The notes: a model not told the origin generated them from the letters alone. 64,000 nt of DNA from an uncultured Lachnospiraceae bacterium (GCA_958428365.1 CAUAFT010000013.1:1-64000); one strand, 5' to 3'. Positions 16,553-25,811 are shown, counted from the stretch's first letter. Made by a program: numbers and translations.

Positions 16553-17752
16553 TTACATTTCTGTCGCGATTTCATCCAGCAGCAGAGCTGCCGCCTTTTC
16601 TTTGCTGACAAGGGGTAATTCTTTCACCTGTTCTGCGGTAATCAGGGTCAGAAGATTTGTATCCGTTGCAAACCCTGCTCCTTTTTCTTTTAAGTTGTTT
16701 GCCGCAATCATGTCGATTTTCTTTTTGTCCAGTTTTTTTCTGGAATTTTCCAGCATATTCTGTGTCTCCATGGAAAAACCGCACAAAAAGGCGTGTATCT
16801 CCCCTTTCGCCTTCGCCTCTCCAAGACTTCCCAAAATATCCTGCGTCCGTTCCAACTCTAAGACAGAACTTCCCTCTGATTTTTTGATTTTATCCTCCGC
16901 CGTATGAGCCGGGGTGTAATCGGCAACTGCTGCCGCCTTGATGATGACGTCCTGCTCTTTTGCCTGTTCCATGACAAGTTCATACATTTCTTTTGCACTT
17001 GTGATCTGCTCTGTTTTTACGAATAACGGCGGTTCTATCTGAGTCGGTCCCGTGACAAGGGTGACGTCGGCTCCCCGGAGCATCGCCATTTTTGCCAGGG
17101 CATAACCCATTTTTCCGGTGGAATGGTTGCTGATAAAACGCACCGGGTCGATGGCTTCTAAGGTTGGTCCTGCCGTCACAAGGATCTTTTTCCCTGCCAA
17201 GTCATTTTCACATGCCAATTCTTTTAACACATATTCTACCAGGGTTTCCTCCGATGGCAGTTTGCCGTCGCCCAGATCGCCGTTTGCCAGCATTCCGTTG
17301 ACTGGCGGAATGATTTCGTAACCGAAGCGCTTTAACTTCCCGATATTCTCCTGTACGATTGGGTTGTGGTACATGTTGTGGTTCATCGCCGGGGCAATGA
17401 GCTTTTTACAGGTACATGCCATTTCCGTTGTGGTCAGCATATCGTCTGCGATGCCGTTTGCGATCTTGCCGATGATGTTTGCAGTTGCCGGGGCGATCAA
17501 TACCAGATCTGCCTGCTTTGCCAGAGCAACATGCTCTACGGAAAATTCAAAATTGCGGTCAAAGGTATCGATGAGACATTTGTTTCCTGTCAGGGTCTCA
17601 AAAGTGGTGGCTGTAATAAAATTCTGTGCGTTATTTGTCATAATCACATGGACGTTGCAATGCAGTTTTTTTAACATGCGCGCCACGTTTGGCATCTTAT
17701 AGGCTGCAATTCCTCCGCTCACTCCCAGGAGTACCGTCTTTCCTTGTAACAT
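16553..17752 (-). CDS. coaBC: Bifunctional phosphopantothenoylcysteine decarboxylase/phosphopantothenate-cysteine ligase
   Basis: The protein carries out two steps of coenzyme A synthesis. The N-terminal CoaC flavodomain (about 1-180) has VSGGIAAYK, the catalytic histidine in VEHVALAKQ (H74), IAPATANIIGKIANGIADD and the PAMNHNMY substrate-clamp motif. The C-terminal CoaB half (about 185-399) begins KILVTAGPTLEAIDPVRFISN and includes STGKMGYALA and IIKAAAVADYTP. 399 aa fits the fused bacterial enzyme. It lies between serS and carA, all on the same strand. Confidence 0.96.
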   Translation of the reverse strand: MLQGKTVLLGVSGGIAAYKMPNVARMLKKLHCNVHVIMTNNAQNFITATTFETLTGNKCLIDTFDRNFEFSVEHVALAKQADLVLIAPATANIIGKIANGIADDMLTTTEMACTCKKLIAPAMNHNMYHNPIVQENIGKLKRFGYEIIPPVNGMLANGDLGDGKLPSEETLVEYVLKELACENDLAGKKILVTAGPTLEAIDPVRFISNHSTGKMGYALAKMAMLRGADVTLVTGPTQIEPPLFVKTEQITSAKEMYELVMEQAKEQDVIIKAAAVADYTPAHTAEDKIKKSEGSSVLELERTQDILGSLGEAKAKGEIHAFLCGFSMETQNMLENSRKKLDKKKIDMIAANNLKEKGAGFATDTNLLTLITAEQVKELPLVSKEKAAALLLDEIATEM

Positions 17753-17820
17753 ATTTTTTCCTCCAAAATCTTCCTAAAAATCCTGATTACAATGAAAATC
17801 CTTTGGATCTTGGATTGCTG

Positions 17821-19110
17821 CTATTTCTGTTTCGGCTCTAATTTTTCTTTTCCTCCCATGTATGGCTGTAATGCCTTTGGAATGTTGACGCTTCCGTCTT
17901 CATTCAGATTGTTCTCCAAAAATGCAATGAGCATTCTAGGAGGCGCCACTACGGTATTGTTCAGGGTATGGGCAAAATACTTACCTTCCTTGCCTTTGAC
18001 ACGGATTTTCAGTCTTCTCGCCTGGGCGTCGCCTAAGTTGGAACAGCTTCCAACCTCGAAGTATTTTTTCTGTCTCGGAGACCAGGCTTCCACATCGCAG
18101 GATTTTACTTTTAAGTCCGCAAGGTCGCCGGAACAGCACTCTAAAGTACGCACCGGGATGTCGAGACTGCGGAATAAGTCTACGGTGTTCTGCCAGAGCT
18201 TGTCATACCACATTGGAGATTCCTCCGGTTTACATACCACAATCATCTCCTGTTTTTCAAACTGGTGGATACGGTAGACCCCGCGTTCCTCAATGCCGTG
18301 GGCTCCTTTTTCTTTTCTGAAGCATGGGGAATAGCTGGTTAAGGTATATGGAAGTTTCTCCTCGTCGTTCATCGTGTCGATGAATTTTCCGATCATGGAG
18401 TGTTCGGAGGTTCCGATGAGATAAAGGTCCTCTCCTTCGATCTTATACATCATAGCGTCCATCTCATCGAAGCTCATAACTCCGGTTACCACGTTGCTGC
18501 GGATCATAAACGGAGGCACGCAGTAGGTAAATCCTCTGTCGATCATAAAATCTCTCGCATAGGAGATCACCGCGGAGTGAAGTCTTGCGATATCGCCCAT
18601 AAGATAGTAGAAGCCGTTTCCGGCTACTTTTCCTGCCGCCTCCAAATCAATTCCGTCAAAACGTTCCATGATCTCGGTGTGATATGGGATGTCAAAATCC
18701 GGCACTACGGGTTCGCCGTATTTTTCGATCTCCACGTTGCAGGAATCGTCCTTTCCAATCGGTACGGAAGGGTCGATGATGTTGGGAATCGTCATCATGA
18801 TCTTTGTGATCTTCTCCTGCAGTTCCTTCTCCTGCTCCTCTAACTCTGCAAGACGGGCTGCGTCCTTGCCGACCTGCTCTTTTAACGCCATCGCCTCGTC
18901 TTTTTTGCCCTGTCCCATGAGGGCTCCGATCTGCTTGGAGATCTTGTTTCGATTCGCACGGAGGGCGTCCGCCTCCTGCTGTGCGGCTCTCGCCTTTGCG
19001 TCCAATTCAATGACCTCGTCCACCAGCGGGAGCTTGTGTTCCTGGAATTTGTTCTCGATATTCTTTTTTACAATATCCGGGTTCTCTCTTAAAAATTTTA
19101 AATCTAACAT
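17821..19110 (-). CDS. serS: Serine-tRNA ligase
   Basis: SerS charges tRNA-Ser. The N-terminal part (about 28-105) is the antiparallel helical tRNA-binding arm, followed by the class II catalytic core. Motif 2 is in PCFRKEKGAHGIEERGVYRIHQF, split here as PCFRKEKGA then RGVYRIHQFEKQEM. Motif 3 is near the C-terminus, in NNTVVAPPRMLIAFLENN. 429 aa is usual. Unlike ileS in this window it has no T-box features; its short leader instead contains a strong terminator hairpin. Confidence 0.97.
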   Translation of the reverse strand: MLDLKFLRENPDIVKKNIENKFQEHKLPLVDEVIELDAKARAAQQEADALRANRNKISKQIGALMGQGKKDEAMALKEQVGKDAARLAELEEQEKELQEKITKIMMTIPNIIDPSVPIGKDDSCNVEIEKYGEPVVPDFDIPYHTEIMERFDGIDLEAAGKVAGNGFYYLMGDIARLHSAVISYARDFMIDRGFTYCVPPFMIRSNVVTGVMSFDEMDAMMYKIEGEDLYLIGTSEHSMIGKFIDTMNDEEKLPYTLTSYSPCFRKEKGAHGIEERGVYRIHQFEKQEMIVVCKPEESPMWYDKLWQNTVDLFRSLDIPVRTLECCSGDLADLKVKSCDVEAWSPRQKKYFEVGSCSNLGDAQARRLKIRVKGKEGKYFAHTLNNTVVAPPRMLIAFLENNLNEDGSVNIPKALQPYMGGKEKLEPKQK

Positions 19111-19122
19111 TTCATCCTCCTA

Positions 19123-19162
19123 TAAAAATACCTCCATCCCTGTCCGAGACAGGGACGAAGGT
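19123..19162 (-). terminator. Strong terminator hairpin in the serS leader
   Basis: Fifteen consecutive pairs (ACCTTCGTCCCTGTC with GACAGGGATGGAGGT, including G-T pairs) around a TCG loop are followed by ATTTTTAT and then the AGGAGG ribosome site. It lies between the serS promoter and start codon, so it probably aborts part of the transcription under some conditions. Confidence 0.75.
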
Positions 19163-19187
19163 GTACCTTCTTTTATTGCCTTTTTCT

Positions 19188-19216
19188 ATTGTAACCCGAT
19201 TACCTCAAGTGTGCAA
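19188..19216 (-). promoter_or_regulatory. serS promoter
   Basis: Minus strand TTGCAC-N17-TACAAT, giving a leader of about 75 nt that consists mainly of the terminator hairpin. Confidence 0.65.
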
Positions 19217-19272
19217 GTAATTTTTGCTTCCGAATCCTGTTTTAGCTCCTGTTTGATAGAGGATTTTTCCCT

Positions 19273-20523
19273 CTATTCATGTCTTAACGCCTCGATCGGA
19301 TTGAGATTTGCCGCCTTATAGGACGGTAACATTCCAAATATAATTCCAATCAGCATGGAAAATACCACAGCCAAAATCGCCGCCGGAATACTGATCGCCA
19401 CAGGGGTCTGGCTGACCTTGGAAATGACCTGCGCCAGAATGATTCCCACAATGACGCCGACGATCCCTCCTAAGCTGGTGAGCACTGCCGCCTCGGTTAG
19501 AAACTGTCCCAGGATCACGGATTTTCTGGCTCCTATGGCTTTTTTCAGACCGATCTCGCTGGTCCGCTCGGTGACAGACACCAGCATAATATTCATAACG
19601 CCGATACCGCCTACTAAAAGCGAGATTCCCGCAATCCAGATCAGCATGGAGTTGGTGGACTCTCCCAGTTCCTGGATCTCCTTCGCCTGTTCTAAGAGAT
19701 CCTCCGACTTATACTTGATGGTATCGTCGCTGACACTGAGATTGGCATTGAGAATATCCGCCGTCTTTTTTCCAACAGAGGTCATATCGTCGGTACTCTC
19801 CACCCTCACTACTACGTTTTCCGGCTCGTCATAACGGTATACGATGGGCCAGGTGGTCTTTGGGATATAGACAGAACCGCTTGCCGTCTCCATATAGGTA
19901 TAGTAATCCTCCACGGAGCTGATCACCGGCTCAAATTCTTTGCTTTTCTCCACCACTCCCACAACGGTATATGGCTCACCCTTGATCTCGATGGATTTTC
20001 CCAGAACATCTTCCCCCTGGAAGAGGGCGTCCTTGGAGTCCGCATCCAAAAGGGCTACCTTTCTCTGCTTCTCGTAATCCTTTTCATCAAAGCCCCTGCC
20101 CTCTGTCACCACAAAGTTGCAGGTCTCCAGATAATTCTGTTCAATTCCATACAGGTAACCGCCGGAAATGGAGTTATTTTTATAGTAGGTGGAACCATAG
20201 TCCGCTCTCTTGTAGTAGAGGGATACAGACTGGGCATGTTCCAGATCTTTGATACTCTCCAACGCTTCCTCCGTTACCGGGAACACACCGTCCGGAATAC
20301 CGCTGTCCATCTCATATTCCCATTCGCCCTGATAGAGCTCCACTCTCACATTATTCTCTCCCGAACCGATCAGGTTCTCCTTGATCTGTTCATTTGTCCC
20401 CTTGATGGTAGACACAATGGCTATAATCGCCGCAATTCCTATGATGATTCCAAGCATGGTCAGGAAGGAACGCATCTTATGGGACCAGATTCCCTGAAAG
20501 GATAATCTTATATTTTCTATCAT
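19273..20523 (-). CDS. MacB-like ABC transporter permease (FtsX family)
   Basis: This 416-aa permease has the MacB topology. One helix lies near residues 17-39 (SFLTMLGIIIGIAAIIAIVS), then a large extracellular domain (about 45-270), then three helices in the C-terminal FtsX domain. That domain has LLVGGIGVMNIMLVSVTERTSEIG in two parts, KAIGARKSVILGQFLTEA, and the ending GMLPSYKAANLNPIEALRHE. It is the last gene of a four-gene exporter with an ATPase and two adaptors. Substrates of this family include peptides and antibiotics; here none can be assigned. Confidence 0.9.
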   Translation of the reverse strand: MIENIRLSFQGIWSHKMRSFLTMLGIIIGIAAIIAIVSTIKGTNEQIKENLIGSGENNVRVELYQGEWEYEMDSGIPDGVFPVTEEALESIKDLEHAQSVSLYYKRADYGSTYYKNNSISGGYLYGIEQNYLETCNFVVTEGRGFDEKDYEKQRKVALLDADSKDALFQGEDVLGKSIEIKGEPYTVVGVVEKSKEFEPVISSVEDYYTYMETASGSVYIPKTTWPIVYRYDEPENVVVRVESTDDMTSVGKKTADILNANLSVSDDTIKYKSEDLLEQAKEIQELGESTNSMLIWIAGISLLVGGIGVMNIMLVSVTERTSEIGLKKAIGARKSVILGQFLTEAAVLTSLGGIVGVIVGIILAQVISKVSQTPVAISIPAAILAVVFSMLIGIIFGMLPSYKAANLNPIEALRHE

Positions 20524-20535
20524 CTGCTCTTCCTC

Positions 20536-22065
20536 CTAATAATCCATCTCATCCGTCTCCTGAACTCTCACGCCCTCTTTGACCTCTTTTCCGTAAGGAA
20601 AGGCAAGATAGTCCTCCTTACTGATACCTGATAAGATCTGAACGATCTGTCCATAGTAGGATTTGCCGGTCTTTACATACTGCTTCTTCAGACGGTGGTT
20701 CTCATCCTCCACCATCACATAGGATTTTCCATTTTCCGTACGGACGAAGGCTTTTTCCACATAGGGCGCTGCGTCAGCTCCCTCATCCTGGCTGATGGTC
20801 AGATCCACACTCTCGCCGTTTCTAAGTCCCTCGCTTTCTTCCACCAGCGCCTTATAAGGGTAGTAGGATACATTCGGATTGCCCTCTCCCATATAATCGC
20901 CGCTGTCGGTAGGTGTTGTGGATACCTCCGTAATGGTTCCCTCATAAATCTGTCCGCTTTCCCAGGAATTGATGGTAACCTTCTGTCCGGCTTTGATCTC
21001 ATCCAGCATCAACTCGCTGATGGAACCTGTCACATAGAGACTGTCCTGTCCTCTGACCTCCAGGAACGGGGAACCGTCACTGCTCAGATTCTCCAGATCC
21101 TGTACCGAGGACACGGTTCCGTTTACCGTAGCTGTCACCACGCCATCCCCGGACGCTTTCTGAAGCTGTTCCAACTCCAGTTGAATCTTCCGTTTGCTGA
21201 TATCCAACTCCCGGATCCTTTTTTCTTTCTCCCGGATAGCCTCCGCCAGCTCTGCTGCCGTATAACCATCTTCTTCCTCTGTCTGCGTATCGTCCTCCTC
21301 CACGTCTGCCGGTTCTTCCACCACCTGCTCTCTTGCCGCCACAGACCATTTTTCATCATCGGCATAGGCGTCTTCCAGACTGCTGCCGTTTACCAGCCAT
21401 GCGTTTAGGATATCCCCTTTTACCTTGTTCTTTTTATGGATCTCAAAAATCGCCGTAAAGGAATTGTCTTTTAAATAATTCAGGTATTCTCCTGTCACAT
21501 AGGACTCCTGGGTACAAAGGAACCGGAATGGTTCTTCCTGGGATCCGTCTCCCTCAAAAGGTTCTGCCGATGTTCCAATGATATTATAGGCATCCCCCGT
21601 CTTTTCCTCCAGGACAGGTTCCTGCTCCGTGTTCTCGCTCTCGGTCTCCGTGCTCTCTGCAATGGGAGTTGTCGCCCGCAGCCGCTCCAGGTCTCTTTGC
21701 GCGATCACAAGATCATTCTCCGCTGTGGACAGATCCAGTTCTTTCATGGAGAGATTGAGATTTGCCTCCTCCATATTGTAGCGAAACAGAGGATCGCCCT
21801 CCTGGACCGTATCTCCCTGCTGAACATAGACTTCCTCCACAACGTCATCCTCGTCCAGATAGACTACCTGGGACTGATCGTCTGTCACGGTTCCGCTGCT
21901 GTAGGATTCATTCTCTCCCATTCCCCAGTCCATGCTGGCAACCGGATAGACCTTTACCTTTTTATTGTTGTCCTGATGCTTGCGGTAGGCAAAGATCCCT
22001 CCTCCCACGGCTCCTGCAATGATAACGAGAACCAGAAGGATCACCAGTATTTTTTTCTTCTTCAT
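20536..22065 (-). CDS. Membrane-fusion/adaptor protein with inserted domain (second of two)
   Basis: An N-terminal anchor (KKKILVILLVLVIIAGAVGG) is followed by a lipoyl/barrel half (DEDDVVEEVYVQQGDTVQEGDPLF) and a coiled-coil hairpin. The matching second half is ASGDGVVTATVNGTVSSV, then LYVTGSISELMLDEIKAG and a C-terminal barrel. Between the two coil strands lies an extra segment of about 100 residues (roughly 130-235), with an acidic low-complexity start and end and a globular middle (RFLCTQESYVTGEYLNYLKD). Usual HlyD/MacA adaptors lack this. The ATG overlaps the ATPase stop (TGATG). Confidence 0.8.
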   Translation of the reverse strand: MKKKKILVILLVLVIIAGAVGGGIFAYRKHQDNNKKVKVYPVASMDWGMGENESYSSGTVTDDQSQVVYLDEDDVVEEVYVQQGDTVQEGDPLFRYNMEEANLNLSMKELDLSTAENDLVIAQRDLERLRATTPIAESTETESENTEQEPVLEEKTGDAYNIIGTSAEPFEGDGSQEEPFRFLCTQESYVTGEYLNYLKDNSFTAIFEIHKKNKVKGDILNAWLVNGSSLEDAYADDEKWSVAAREQVVEEPADVEEDDTQTEEEDGYTAAELAEAIREKEKRIRELDISKRKIQLELEQLQKASGDGVVTATVNGTVSSVQDLENLSSDGSPFLEVRGQDSLYVTGSISELMLDEIKAGQKVTINSWESGQIYEGTITEVSTTPTDSGDYMGEGNPNVSYYPYKALVEESEGLRNGESVDLTISQDEGADAAPYVEKAFVRTENGKSYVMVEDENHRLKKQYVKTGKSYYGQIVQILSGISKEDYLAFPYGKEVKEGVRVQETDEMDY

Positions 22066-22745
22066 CAGGCTTCCTCCTTTTCCTCTGTCAGTTCTCCGTC
22101 AATGATATGGACGACTCTTCTCGCATACTTTGCTATGTTTGCATCATGGGTGATCATAACAATGGTGACACCCTCTTCGTTCAGCTTTTCAAAGAGCTGC
22201 ATGATCTGCTCCCCGGACTTGGAGTCCAAAGCTCCCGTGGGTTCATCTGCCAAAAGGATCTTCGGGGAGTTCACCATGGCACGGGCAATCGCCACTCTCT
22301 GCTTCTGACCTCCCGAAAGCTGGTTTGGACGGAACGTAGCGCGGTCGCCAAGCCCGACTCTCTCCAACGCCGCATATGCCATTTCCTTTCTCTCCTTCGG
22401 TTTAATTCCGGCATAACTAAGGGGCAGCGCCACATTATCCTGTGCCGTAGCTCTTGGCAGCAACTGAAAGTTCTGGAATACGAACCCGATACTGCTGGAA
22501 CGGACACTTGCCAGTTCCCTGTCCTTATAGGAGAGGATATCCTCCCCGGCAAACTCATAAGTACCGGAGGTGGGCTGATCCAGACAGCCGATAATATTCA
22601 TCAGCGTAGTCTTACCGGATCCGGAAGGACCCATGATCGCCACATATTCCCCCTCCTCCACTTGCAGGTTCACATCTTTTAAGACAGGAATCACCAGCTT
22701 ATCCTGTATGTAATCTTTATAGATATGCTCTAAATTTAATATCAT
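22065..22745 (-). CDS. ABC transporter ATPase (MacB/LolD-like)
   Basis: A 226-aa stand-alone ATPase. Walker A is MGPSGSGKTT (about residues 39-48), followed by the Q-loop FVFQNFQLLPRATAQ. The signature is NQLSGGQKQRVAIARA, Walker B is KILLADEPTGALDSKSG, and the H-loop is VTIVMITHDANIA. The family powers MacB-type permeases by mechanotransmission instead of classical import. It lies between two adaptor genes and upstream of the permease, so all four probably form one exporter. Confidence 0.93.
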   Translation of the reverse strand: MILNLEHIYKDYIQDKLVIPVLKDVNLQVEEGEYVAIMGPSGSGKTTLMNIIGCLDQPTSGTYEFAGEDILSYKDRELASVRSSSIGFVFQNFQLLPRATAQDNVALPLSYAGIKPKERKEMAYAALERVGLGDRATFRPNQLSGGQKQRVAIARAMVNSPKILLADEPTGALDSKSGEQIMQLFEKLNEEGVTIVMITHDANIAKYARRVVHIIDGELTEEKEEA

Positions 22746-22753
22746 GGATATGC

Positions 22754-24130
22754 CTACTCCTCTCCTTCCAGACTCTTCAACTGCTTACCGGCACCAGAGT
22801 CATCTCCTTCGTCCTCAGTCTGCTCCGCCTCATCTGCTGCCTCATCTTCATCAGGCACTGCATCCTCGCCGGATTCATCTGACAGTTCCTCATCATCCAG
22901 ACTCTCCGTTCCATCCTCTTCCGTACTCTGCTCATCCTCTATGGCTTCCATCGCCTTAGAGGCGTCTTTCGTCGTGCTCATGCCCTCCTTGATTCCTTCC
23001 TGAGGCCATGCAATGTAATCATCTTCCTTCAAACCGGATTTTATCTCGTACTCGCCAAGCTCTTCGTCATATTCTCCCAGCTCCACCGTCCTCTTCTCCA
23101 GTTTTCCATTGCCGTTATCTGCCCAGACGTAGGCGCTGTTTTCTTCCTGTACGAGATAATATTCATAGAGCCAGATTCCTTCTTTTGCACTGCTCTGTCC
23201 ATTGTCCAACTCCACATAGACATGCTGTCCTAACATCAGTCCCTCAGTATTTTCAATGGTAACATAAAACGGATATTTGGAAGAGGTGGTGGCATCACTG
23301 TCCGAAGCTGAATCATCATACTCGTAATCGGAACTGCTGTTGGTCTGGGGATCTTCCATATCGATGCCTGCAAGGGTTCCGGTCCATGTCTGACTCTCAT
23401 CCACGCGGGAACGGATGATCATAGGCTCTCCCTCGGCGATTTCCGACATATTCTGTTCATTTACATAACATTTTACACGATAAGATCCATTCGCCATAAT
23501 GGTCATAAAGGCTTCCTCAGAATCTCCGCCTGCGGCAGGATCGCCAACAGACTTCACCACTCCCGCCATCTTGCTGGTGACTACAGAATCCCTGATCGTC
23601 TCATTGAGCTTGTCGATCTCCAGCTGCTTGGACTGTAAGTTGTACTCCGACTGCTTCATCTCATTTTGCACGCTCTGTATCTGAGTGGAATAATCAAATC
23701 TTGCTTCCTCCGAAGCAGCCGCATCTCTTTCTGCCGTCAGAGAAGCAATCTGCTCCTTGGCATCATTGATCTCATTGGTCATACTCTCAAGCTCCAGCTT
23801 CTCCTGTTCGATCTGGCTGCTGACCTCGTCTGTATTATAGGAAAAGAGCTGATCCCCCTCGGCAACCTCATCTCCTGCTTTAACATAGACTTCCTTCACT
23901 TCCTTGTCGCTGCTGAGATTGATCTTCCAGGTATCCTGCGCTTCAATCACTCCTGCAAAACGATTCGTGGTTCCCGACTGGCTTCCCGTCAATGCGGCTA
24001 CTTTCTCCACATATGCCTGATTGGACTTGTCCGTCCCCTGCTTATTCGCAAGATAGATGCTAAGAACCACCACAAGCACCGCCACAACTGCCACGGCAGC
24101 CCCAATCGCTATTTTTTTCTTTTTCTCCAT
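22754..24130 (-). CDS. Membrane-fusion/adaptor protein (first of two), acidic tail
   Basis: This is a HlyD/MacA-like adaptor with an N-terminal anchor (KIAIGAAVAVVAVLVVVLSIYLA) shown here as one hydrophobic run at residues 6-27. The barrel half contains DKEVKEVYVKAGDEVAEGDQ, followed by a coiled coil (about 100-175) and the second half SKMAGVVKSVGDPAAGG. The last 70 or so residues are almost entirely Glu, Asp and Ser and are unusual for the family. I start at ATG 24130 because AGGAGGAAGG precedes it; 20 further upstream codons fall in a hairpin. It is the first gene of the exporter operon. Confidence 0.8.
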   Translation of the reverse strand: MEKKKKIAIGAAVAVVAVLVVVLSIYLANKQGTDKSNQAYVEKVAALTGSQSGTTNRFAGVIEAQDTWKINLSSDKEVKEVYVKAGDEVAEGDQLFSYNTDEVSSQIEQEKLELESMTNEINDAKEQIASLTAERDAAASEEARFDYSTQIQSVQNEMKQSEYNLQSKQLEIDKLNETIRDSVVTSKMAGVVKSVGDPAAGGDSEEAFMTIMANGSYRVKCYVNEQNMSEIAEGEPMIIRSRVDESQTWTGTLAGIDMEDPQTNSSSDYEYDDSASDSDATTSSKYPFYVTIENTEGLMLGQHVYVELDNGQSSAKEGIWLYEYYLVQEENSAYVWADNGNGKLEKRTVELGEYDEELGEYEIKSGLKEDDYIAWPQEGIKEGMSTTKDASKAMEAIEDEQSTEEDGTESLDDEELSDESGEDAVPDEDEAADEAEQTEDEGDDSGAGKQLKSLEGEE

Positions 24131-24162
24131 TACCTTCCTCCTGTAAAATATTATATATAATA

Positions 24163-24191
24163 AATGACCACAGATAACATCTGCGGTCATT
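24163..24191 (-). terminator. Terminator-like hairpin after glyA
   Basis: AATGACCgCAGAT and ATCTGtGGTCATT (minus strand) form a 13-bp stem with one mismatch and a 3-nt loop, followed by TATTATAT. It separates glyA from the exporter operon. Confidence 0.6.
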
Positions 24192-24239
24192 ATATCATTT
24201 CTTCATGTAAAAAGTATGTTTTTTTACAAATCTTAAGAA

Positions 24240-25478
24240 TTATTTCAATGGGTATTTGTCCGTTAAGGTCTTTACCATTCCTTTTACATCCTCCGACGCC
24301 GCTTCGCCCTTTTGGATCATCATGGCGATCGCTTCTGCGATCACGTCCATATCCTCCGTATTCATGCCGCGGGAAGTCACGGATGCTGTACCAAGACGGA
24401 TACCGCTTGTGACAAATGGAGATTTCGGGTCATTTGGGATCGTGTTCTTATTACAGGTAATGTTAACGGAATCCAGTAATTTTTCCACTGCCTTTCCGGT
24501 GAGATCATAATTCGTCAGATCCACTAACATCAGATGGTTGTCCGTGCCGCCGGATACAATTCTGATATCCCTTGCCAGCAGACCTTTGCAAAGAGCCTGA
24601 GCATTGTCAATGATTCCCTGCTGATATACCTTGAACTCCGGCTTTAACGCCTCCTCAAAGCAGACTGCCTTTGCCGCAATCACATGCATCAGCGGACCTC
24701 CCTGGATGCCTGGAAAGATCGCCTTGTTGAAGTTGAACTTCTCTGCTGCCTCAGCGTTTGCCAGGATCATGCCGCCTCTTGGTCCCCGCAGAGTCTTGTG
24801 TGTGGTGGTGGTCACCACATCCGCATATGGGAATGGGCTTGGATGAAGTCCTGCCGCTACCAGTCCCGCAATGTGTGCCATATCTACCATGAGATATGCT
24901 CCCGACGCGTCTGCGATCTCTCTGAATTTCTTAAAATCAATAATTCTTGCATAGGCGCTGGCTCCCGCGATGATCAGCTTCGGCTTGCACTCCATAGCGA
25001 TCTCCATCACCTTATCGTAATCGATGACACCCTCGTCGTTGACGCCATAAGGCACAATGTTAAAATATTTTCCTGAAAAGTTCACAGGGCTTCCGTGGGT
25101 CAGATGTCCGCCGTGATCTAAGTTCATGCCCATCACCGTATCTCCCGGTGTCAGCATTGCGAACTGAACCGCCATATTTGCCTGTGCTCCTGAATGGGGC
25201 TGAACATTGGCGTAGTCGCAGCCAAATATTTTCTTTGCGCGCTCAATGGCAAGATTCTCCACCACGTCCACACATTCGCATCCGCCGTAGTATCTCTTTG
25301 CCGGGTATCCTTCCGCATACTTGTTGGTGAGAATGCTTCCCATCGCCTCCATGACCGCCGGGCTTACCCAGTTCTCAGATGCGATCAGCTCAATGTGGCT
25401 GTTCTGTCTCTCCATCTCCGCTGCGATGGCATCCGCCACTGCCGGATCTACTGCCTTGATCTCTTCCAGTGAGTTCAT
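24240..25478 (-). CDS. glyA: Serine hydroxymethyltransferase
   Basis: GlyA interconverts serine and glycine using PLP and tetrahydrofolate, supplying one-carbon units. The 412-aa protein has the family features ELIASENWVSPAVMEAMGS near residue 35, YAEGYPAKRYYGGCE, and PHSGAQANMAVQFA. The PLP-lysine motif is VTTTTHKTLRGPRGG (about residue 228). The ribosome site GGAGGAAATT precedes ATG 25478. It has its own consensus promoter and a leader hairpin, and is not obviously in an operon. Confidence 0.97.
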   Translation of the reverse strand: MNSLEEIKAVDPAVADAIAAEMERQNSHIELIASENWVSPAVMEAMGSILTNKYAEGYPAKRYYGGCECVDVVENLAIERAKKIFGCDYANVQPHSGAQANMAVQFAMLTPGDTVMGMNLDHGGHLTHGSPVNFSGKYFNIVPYGVNDEGVIDYDKVMEIAMECKPKLIIAGASAYARIIDFKKFREIADASGAYLMVDMAHIAGLVAAGLHPSPFPYADVVTTTTHKTLRGPRGGMILANAEAAEKFNFNKAIFPGIQGGPLMHVIAAKAVCFEEALKPEFKVYQQGIIDNAQALCKGLLARDIRIVSGGTDNHLMLVDLTNYDLTGKAVEKLLDSVNITCNKNTIPNDPKSPFVTSGIRLGTASVTSRGMNTEDMDVIAEAIAMMIQKGEAASEDVKGMVKTLTDKYPLK

Positions 25479-25521
25479 ATGTAATTTCCTCCATATATTA
25501 TTTTCCTGTTTTCTGTACCAC

Positions 25522-25552
25522 CGTCCGCAGGTTTTCTTTCCCTGCGTGGACG
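25522..25552 (-). other. Leader hairpin upstream of glyA
   Basis: CGTCC-GCAGG pairs with CCTGC-GT-GGACG, 10 pairs with a 2-nt bulge. It lies just after the predicted start of the glyA transcript and has no T run, so it is a leader structure of unknown role. I do not see a known riboswitch core. Confidence 0.45.
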
Positions 25553-25810
25553 CTAACTATTCCCTATTATAAAGTACCCGAAAATGATTTGCAATATAAA
25601 AATCACCGGCATTCCCAAAACGAAATACCAGTGTCTTGTCTTATGCCGGAAAAAATACATTCCTGCCCAGCACCCCAGGCTTCCGCCAAGGCATGCTGTC
25701 AGGAATAATCTCTTTTCTGAGATCCGCCACATCCTGGCAATGGCTCTCTTCTTATCCACGCCCATCAGGACAAATCCCAGAATATTTATAAAGATCAGAT
25801 AATACCACAT
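25553..25810 (-). CDS. DUF1294 small membrane protein
   Basis: An 85-aa protein with MWYYLIFINILGFVLMGVDK, RRISEKRLF-like basic linker (WRISEKRLFLTACLGG), GCWAGMYFFRHKTRHWYF and a C-terminal hydrophobic helix. The Gly-rich helix followed by FRHKTRH is the mark of the DUF1294 family, whose role is unknown. It has three hydrophobic segments, so it is probably an inner-membrane protein. It starts 1 bp after the secDF stop and probably shares its transcript. Confidence 0.8.
   Translation of the reverse strand: MWYYLIFINILGFVLMGVDKKRAIARMWRISEKRLFLTACLGGSLGCWAGMYFFRHKTRHWYFVLGMPVIFILQIIFGYFIIGNS
25566..25594 (-). promoter_or_regulatory. glyA promoter
   Basis: Minus strand TTGCAA-N17-TATAAT, within the last codons of the DUF1294 gene. 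Confidence 0.7.
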
Positions 25811-25811
25811 C

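Noticed and set aside
19111..19216. T-box upstream of serS
   Set aside because: The leader is about 75 nt and has no stem I, specifier or T-box sequence; only a terminator hairpin.
25479..25565. Riboswitch upstream of glyA
   Set aside because: Only one simple hairpin fits; I could not recognise a glycine, SAM or tetrahydrofolate riboswitch core.
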